Shown: in pieces, positions 61,201 through 64,000 of the stretch
Numbering within the stretch: the first letter of the stretch is position 1
Layout: each line of letters starts with the position of its first letter
Origin: Panopea generosa
Taxonomy: Eukaryota > Mollusca > Bivalvia > Adapedonta > Hiatellidae
DNA: 64,000 bases
Reading direction: 5' to 3'
Assembly (NCBI GenBank): GCA_029582155.1
Contig: CM055911.1
Span: 20,585,514 to 20,649,513 of the forward strand
Position numbers and translations under genes: made by a program
Notes under the pieces: generated by a model
Seen by the model: the letters and a program-made list of their open reading frames with translations, nothing else
Told to the model about the DNA's origin: nothing
The model's database searches: none

Positions 61201-63327
61201 TAAAATAAAAAAAACAATGAATTGTAACAAACTTTTCATGTTCTTTAAAATCTACTTTCATTGAAGAGAAATCTTACTTCAAGTCTTCATCTGTGAGTAG
61301 ATCTTCTGCATCAGAAAAATTGAGCACATGGTCTCCTCGGGGCATGGGCTGGACTGTAAAACAGTTAAGACAATATGTCTGTAAACCCTATATCAAACAT
61401 ATTTAGTACAATATGCAAATTGACAACGACAATTCTTTATCGCTGTCAATTGCTTAATATACATTAAGGTCTTGGTAAATATACATCTTAGACAAGTTTA
61501 AAAACTTTAAACTTGTCTCAGAGGAATATCTGTGATCATTTTAGGAACTGTGGTGCCTGTAACATGTTCAAAACATAAAATTTGATTGTAAATTTGATTT
61601 GAAAACTTAAAAATGTTTTTTAGAATTCTGTGTGAATAAGAGAAAATAGGGTCAAACCTGATTGGTCAGGAAGCAGATGGTACTGCTTCAGCAACAGCCA
61701 ATGGTTATGCAGAGCTCTGGCTGTCCTTGTTGGATAAAATACCTCTGCATTTTTCTCCAAAATATCTTGGAAATTTTCAAGTGATGGAGTACTTGTCTGT
61801 AAATAATAAAATAGTAAAATTTGTAAACAAAGGGGCAATAACTCCTGTAGTAAATCTGATTGATAGAGACATATTACACACTTGACCAGGACTATTACAA
61901 CTTAACAGCTGCTACACACAAAATATAAATAAAATCAGAGCTGTCGCGCTCGACTATTCGAATATTTGTCAAGAAAGTACATATTTGATTGAGACTGATG
62001 ACAAATCCAAGCAAATAAGGATTATATCAATTAACAAATCGAGTATGTTTCATAACTGCAATACATGTACCTTGTATGAAGTCTCAATCCAATATATACA
62101 GTGGCTGTTAAGTTATAGAACTTCTAAGTCAAACAAAGGCCATAATTTGCAACAGAATCTGGCAAGATATCTCACTTGATTAATTTAGTTGGTTTTCATG
62201 ACTACCATGCCATATGTAATGTTTCAATCAAATACACTTTGTCGTTGTTGTGAACTAGATGCTACTTGCATGCAAAACTTTAACCAAAATTTCGAAATTA
62301 AAGAAGGGCCATAATTCCATTAAAGTCATGCAAGAGTTACCTAACTTAGTCGTTTTAATAGGTTTGTTGACTGGGAAGTCTTGTGTGAAGTTTTAATCAA
62401 ATTCATATAGTGGTTGATGAGATATGGACTTGATGGTACTTGCATGCAAAACTTTAACCAGAATTTCTAAGTCAAACAAGGGCAATACTTTGCATTATAT
62501 TCATGCAAGAGCTATCTAACTTATTGTAGTAGGTTTGATGACTAGAAAGTCCTGTGTGAAGTTTCATTCCAATACATGCAATGGTTACTGAGATAGTCTT
62601 ATACGCAAAACTTTAACCAAGGTGTGACGCTGACGCAGACGCGCGGGTGAATAGAATAGCTCTCCTTATTCTTTGAATAGTCGAGCTAAAAGTTACTTCT
62701 TAAAGAAATAATTTATCCGAAACCAATATGATGGACTGGCAGGCAGTTGGACAAACAGACAGACTTGAGTAGCTCTAAAATTAATGCGCTTTCTTTATCA
62801 CTGAAGTCTTGGAATGGCAGTATTAAATTTGAACAGCATTAGATGTAAATATTTTTAGATGTTACTATGCAAGTGTGTGACAAAAGTACAATTGTATGGC
62901 AACTATCTTCAAACAAGTGGCAAACAAATTTTTTACTTTTCAATCTTTAATTTGTAATGAATACACTAGATACCTTGTTGCAAAAAGTACCTAATACACA
63001 AAATATAAGCATTTATATATTTTTTATTACTCAAAGGTATTGATACGACTTGCTCAATGTAAATACTAGCGGTGTGATTATTTGATATTTCAAATGATTA
63101 ATTATAAACACACACAGTAAGAGAAATATTCCCCAAAGATTGCTTCTTTATATACAAGTTCATATCTCATGAACATTAAAATACTTTACTAGTGATAAAT
63201 ATGATAAATTGTTCATACCGAGCGTATCTTGCCTAGCATGGCCTCCTCTGATTTACTGTAGACAGCCCTTGATTGTACGGAGGCCAGCACATCTGGATGA
63301 AACTGCTTCATGGCCTGCACAGACAAC
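52494..63327 (-). CDS. MCRS1: Microspherule protein 1 (MCRS1), 3' eight coding exons; 5' end outside the window
   Basis: The coding parts are 63327-63219, 61796-61658, 61353-61278, 59998-59970, 59255-59163, 56382-56300, 54553-54338 and 52583-52494. They give about 277 residues matching the C-terminal 60% of vertebrate MCRS1 (462 residues), with all phases consistent. MCRS1 is a nuclear FHA-domain protein found in the INO80 and NSL chromatin complexes and in ribosomal gene control and spindle assembly. Visible are the end of the conserved N-terminal (MCRS_N) region, a helical EHELSIADRR…LEQELPKWQVLVDS segment and a complete FHA domain in the single exon 54553-54338. The protein ends RNDTQKIPATT. 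The FHA part is almost identical to the vertebrate protein, so orthology is secure. The exon that would encode the preceding RWYALLYDP segment was not seen up to 64000. Confidence 0.95.
53042..53245 (-). mobile_element. SINE of the TTTCAACACATTT family, in MCRS1 intron
   Basis: It begins with TTTTTCAACACATTTTATAT, has the body AAACCTCAGAATGAATC and AACTGGCAAACTTTCTCACA, and a tRNA-like end (CGTGGTCGAGTGGTCTAAGG read on the minus strand). It shares blocks with 54833-55080 and 56490-56590. The GGGCCC-type SINE at 53257 is inserted at its head. Confidence 0.7.
53257..53540 (-). mobile_element. tRNA-derived SINE, GGGCCC family, with 11-bp target duplication
   Basis: Full length on the minus strand: the head GGGCCCAATTAGCTCAGTCG and the B-box part GAGTTCGAATCCCCC lie at the high coordinate, the GATTGATTGATTG tail at the low end. 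CCCTCTTATAA stands at both 53246-53256 and 53542-53552, a target-site duplication. This marks it as one of the youngest insertions in the window. Confidence 0.9.
54338..54553 (-). CDS. MCRS1: MCRS1 exon encoding the FHA domain
   Basis: Acceptor ACTGTCAG, donor GAG|GTAATA; exactly 72 codons in phase 0. ITLGRATKDNQIDVDLSLEG, PAWKISRRQGAIKLRGNGDF and YIANEGKRPIYIDGKPIL hold the FHA landmarks: Gly-Arg in the first loop, Ser-Arg in the second and Asn-Ser near the end (NNNSVVE). FHA domains bind phosphothreonine peptides. Confidence 0.97.
54833..55080 (-). mobile_element. SINE of the TTTCAACACATTT family, in MCRS1 intron
   Basis: It shares CAACACATTTCAGGTTATAT, GAAGACCTCAGTATGAAT and AACTGGCAAACTTTCTC with the copy at 53042. 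The tRNA-like head at the high coordinate has GAGCTCAGTGGTTAAGACAC on the plus strand and is decayed. Confidence 0.65.
55185..55264. mobile_element. GGGCCC-family SINE tail fragment
   Basis: GATGACATAAAAATGACAAT, then AAATATTC and five AATC repeats: the 3' tail of the SINE family at 7722, without the body. Confidence 0.6.
55815..56112 (-). mobile_element. tRNA-derived SINE, in MCRS1 intron
   Basis: The high-coordinate end reads, on the minus strand, AGGTCTAGTGGTAGAGC (box A) and GTCATAGGTTTGATCCCCGG (box B). The body with the CACTGGAGTATCATGCCAC block extends to about 55815. A 36-bp direct duplication (CTCTGTCCTGAGCAG…CACTGCAATAC) adjoins it at 56118-56200. Confidence 0.7.
56300..56382 (-). 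CDS. MCRS1: MCRS1 exon (SPPDFDNQTLAVLRGRLVRY…)
   Basis: Acceptor TTGTTACAG, donor GAG|GTTTGT; 27 codons: ISPPDFDNQTLAVLRGRLVR and YLMRSRE, directly before the FHA domain. Confidence 0.95.
56490..56590 (-). mobile_element. SINE fragment next to the 53-bp array
   Basis: It contains CAATTTCAACACATTTCATG and GACCTCAGAATGAATC, the tail half of the family at 53042. It runs straight into the tandem array. Confidence 0.65.
56591..57395. repeat. 53-bp minisatellite in MCRS1 intron (about 15 units)
   Basis: The unit is CTTCAGTGCCTTGTCAATGA then TGTAACACTGAAACTGGCAT and ACACCATACCA. Units differ by a few bases (GTAGCTTG, CCTAGT). The first unit follows GAACCATCG of the SINE fragment, which suggests the array grew at the broken SINE edge. 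Confidence 0.93.
57590..57856 (-). CDS. Open frame in MCRS1 intron, unrecognised
   Basis: An 88-codon stretch (GSSKRISKWEYYGKAGNSF… to …YMKRLWENKIK) of protein-like composition on the MCRS1 strand. It has no ATG at its start, only TTG. It may be a relic of a mobile element or a chance frame. No family was recognised and no splice sites join it to MCRS1, whose neighbouring exons already match in phase. Confidence 0.15.
   Translation of the reverse strand: MGSSKRISKWEYYGKAGNSFIFYHLESCLVITVEKGDLMFIRSQQGPKRDKIVNFDKIFYSANDEQGNLKLRIHGTFYMKRLWENKIK
57857..59162 (-). other. MCRS1 intron with a dispersed repeat
   Basis: A segment of about 65 bp (TATGTTGATCATTTGTAGCA … GTTACAGGCCGGAAA) occurs at 58430-58495 and again at 58598-58664. 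Both belong to a dispersed repeat that ends in GGACGGACAGACGGACGGAC and TATGCCACCC near 58685-58745. The rest is AT-rich. Confidence 0.6.
59163..59255 (-). CDS. MCRS1: MCRS1 exon (SIADRRNKREIRHLEQEL…)
   Basis: Acceptor TTTTCAG, donor ACAG|GTTGGT; 30 codons: LSIADRRNKREIRHLEQELP and KWQVLVDSVT. A charged helix likely to form a coiled coil, matching the vertebrate protein. Confidence 0.95.
59345..59512 (-). mobile_element. tRNA-derived SINE, TGTGAAACAAGTTC family, in MCRS1 intron
   Basis: Same structure as at 8267: the tail GCTTGTGAAACAAGTTCTTA at the low end. The minus-strand head has GTCCAGTGGTAGAGCATTG (box A) and GGTTGGTTCAATCC (box B). Confidence 0.8.
59970..59998 (-). CDS. MCRS1: MCRS1 29-bp micro-exon with GC donor
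   Basis: Acceptor TTTTTCAG, then nine codons (DTKDDIVEH) bounded by split codons K and E. The following intron starts with GCAAGT rather than GT: CATG|GCAAGT. The peptide bridges LK and ELSIADRR exactly as KDMRDEVLEHEL does in vertebrates, which fixes the boundary. GC-AG introns are a known minor class with otherwise strong donor consensus, as here. Confidence 0.9.
60000..61277 (-). other. MCRS1 intron between exons 61278 and 59998
   Basis: AT-rich intron DNA with no repeat family or exon recognised. Confidence 0.5.
61278..61353 (-). CDS. MCRS1: MCRS1 exon (VQPMPRGDHVLNFSDAEDL)
   Basis: Acceptor TTTTACAG, donor AA|GTAAGA. It encodes (V)QPMPRGDHVLNFSDAEDLL then TDEDL(K), almost identical to vertebrate MCRS1. 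The phases fit both neighbours. Confidence 0.95.
61658..61796 (-). CDS. MCRS1: MCRS1 exon (TSTPSLENFQDIL…)
   Basis: Acceptor TATTTACAG, donor TCAG|GTTTGA; 46 codons plus one base. ENFQDILEKNAEVFYPTRTA and LLLKQYHLLPDQS match the vertebrate ETFQDLLHRHPDAFYLARTA and KQYYLLEDQT segments. Confidence 0.95.
61948..62686. mobile_element. Non-autonomous element with GCTCGACTATTC ends, in MCRS1 intron
   Basis: The left end GCTCGACTATTCGAATA is inverted at the right end (GCTCGACTATTCAAAGAATA on the minus strand). Inside, a module beginning GCAAAACTTTAACCA with AAGTTTCAATCCAA and GAGATA blocks is repeated three to four times with a spacing of about 170-200 bp. It ends in GACGCTGACGCAGACGCGCG. The modular build without coding frame is typical of dispersed molluscan non-autonomous repeats. 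Confidence 0.65.
63219..63327 (-). CDS. MCRS1: MCRS1 exon (QAMKQFHPDVL…)
   Basis: Acceptor TTATTTCAG, donor TCG|GTATGA. 36 codons after one shared base: LSVQAMKQFHPDVLASVQSR and SKSEEAMLGKIRS. It corresponds to the vertebrate QAMRQLHPEAIAAIQSK…SKVGS segment, the end of the MCRS_N domain. Confidence 0.93.
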
Positions 63328-64000
63328 CTGAAATAATGAAATAAAGATTTTTGTTTTGGAGTAAAATATATATACTTCTAGGTCTTGATAAGATGCCCAG
63401 GGGCTACATTATGAAACAGGCACAAAATGTTCAGACATTAAACTCGAATTGTGAGCTGGACGTTTGAGATATTGCATCCGACATGTCATCTGAATATGGT
63501 GAATATTTGTGCCATGTTATATCAAAATCTATAAAGTGGTTTACAAGATATGGAGCAAACATGAAATTATATACTTATTTTAGACCTTGAACCTCTAAAT
63601 ATGACCATCACCACTGAACTATGGACCTGTCAAATGGTTTATAAAATACTGACAGGACACAAAATTATGTACATATTTGTGACATCAAGTCTCGAAGTGT
63701 GACATACAACAAACCGCCATAGTGTCAACAACGTCAAGCTCACTGCAAGCAGGCTTGACAAAAATAAAGTCAAAAACATGATCACAGAAACTATTTTATT
63801 GCAAAATATCTAAACATTAGCATGATCCTGGTATTTTTTTTCTCTGTTTCCCTATAATCACATGATGTAATTGTTTTTTTAGAGATGCTGTCATTATTTT
63901 GAGTTTCTTTTAAGGGCTCCCAGACTCCCCTTCTACTTTTTCCTTTCACTTTCCTATTTCAAAACTAAACGAAGCCCTGTGCTATAAATAACATATATGC
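63328..64000 (-). other. MCRS1 intron running off the window
   Basis: No exon was recognised. The next upstream coding exon should encode the family segment ending in YDP(V/I)IS, and it is not present here. Confidence 0.55.

Overview
The window is nuclear DNA of an animal with small exons and large, repeat-filled introns. AT-rich sequence, several families of tRNA-derived SINEs, CR1-, L1- and RTE-like LINE scraps and abundant minisatellites suggest a mollusc, most likely a bivalve. This is inferred from repeat style; the species cannot be fixed by eye. No rRNA, true tRNA, CRISPR or bacterial-type gene was seen.

Two protein-coding genes are well supported, both on the minus strand, and each was rebuilt exon by exon from protein similarity, splice sites and matching phases. 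(1) An alpha-1,6-fucosyltransferase (FUT8-like) gene has eight coding exons between 33703 and 18182 and gives a complete protein of about 600 residues: a type II Golgi enzyme with stem, fucosyltransferase domain and SH3-like C terminus. (2) The C-terminal eight exons of MCRS1 (microspherule protein 1, with its FHA domain) lie between 63327 and 52494; its 5' exons are outside the window. Candidate 5' exons of the FUT8-like gene, or of another minus-strand gene, lie at 41274-41337, just below 44102 and near 49500-49750. They are weakly supported.

Layout: 1-800 is an 8-bp satellite. 801-10638 is intergenic DNA with MITEs, SINEs, a LINE endonuclease relic and a possible solo LTR or promoter. 10639-13062 is a 25-bp array. 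13063-18181 is intergenic DNA with a palindromic element and a LINE reverse-transcriptase relic. 18182-33703 is the FUT8-like gene, with three intronic arrays of 36, 34 and 20 bp units. 36600-40606 is a 43-bp array split by a TTAA-flanked MITE. 41480-49470 is a 25/26-bp array in two blocks around a 1.1-kb unique island. 49471-52493 is spacer. 52494-64000 is the MCRS1 gene, with a 53-bp array and many SINEs in its introns.

The most unusual signal is the relation between minisatellites and splice sites. The 36-bp array that fills FUT8-like intron 7 is built from the exon 7/intron 7 junction itself: each of roughly 100 units repeats the last ~22 exon bases plus the GTAAGT donor, in gene orientation. 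The 34-bp array of intron 6 also starts at that intron's donor and repeats its GTACGT core. The 25/26-bp arrays carry an ATG|GTGAGT donor-like core in every unit on the same strand, and start next to candidate exons. This suggests a recurrent process that amplifies exon-intron boundaries into long arrays of decoy 5' splice sites.
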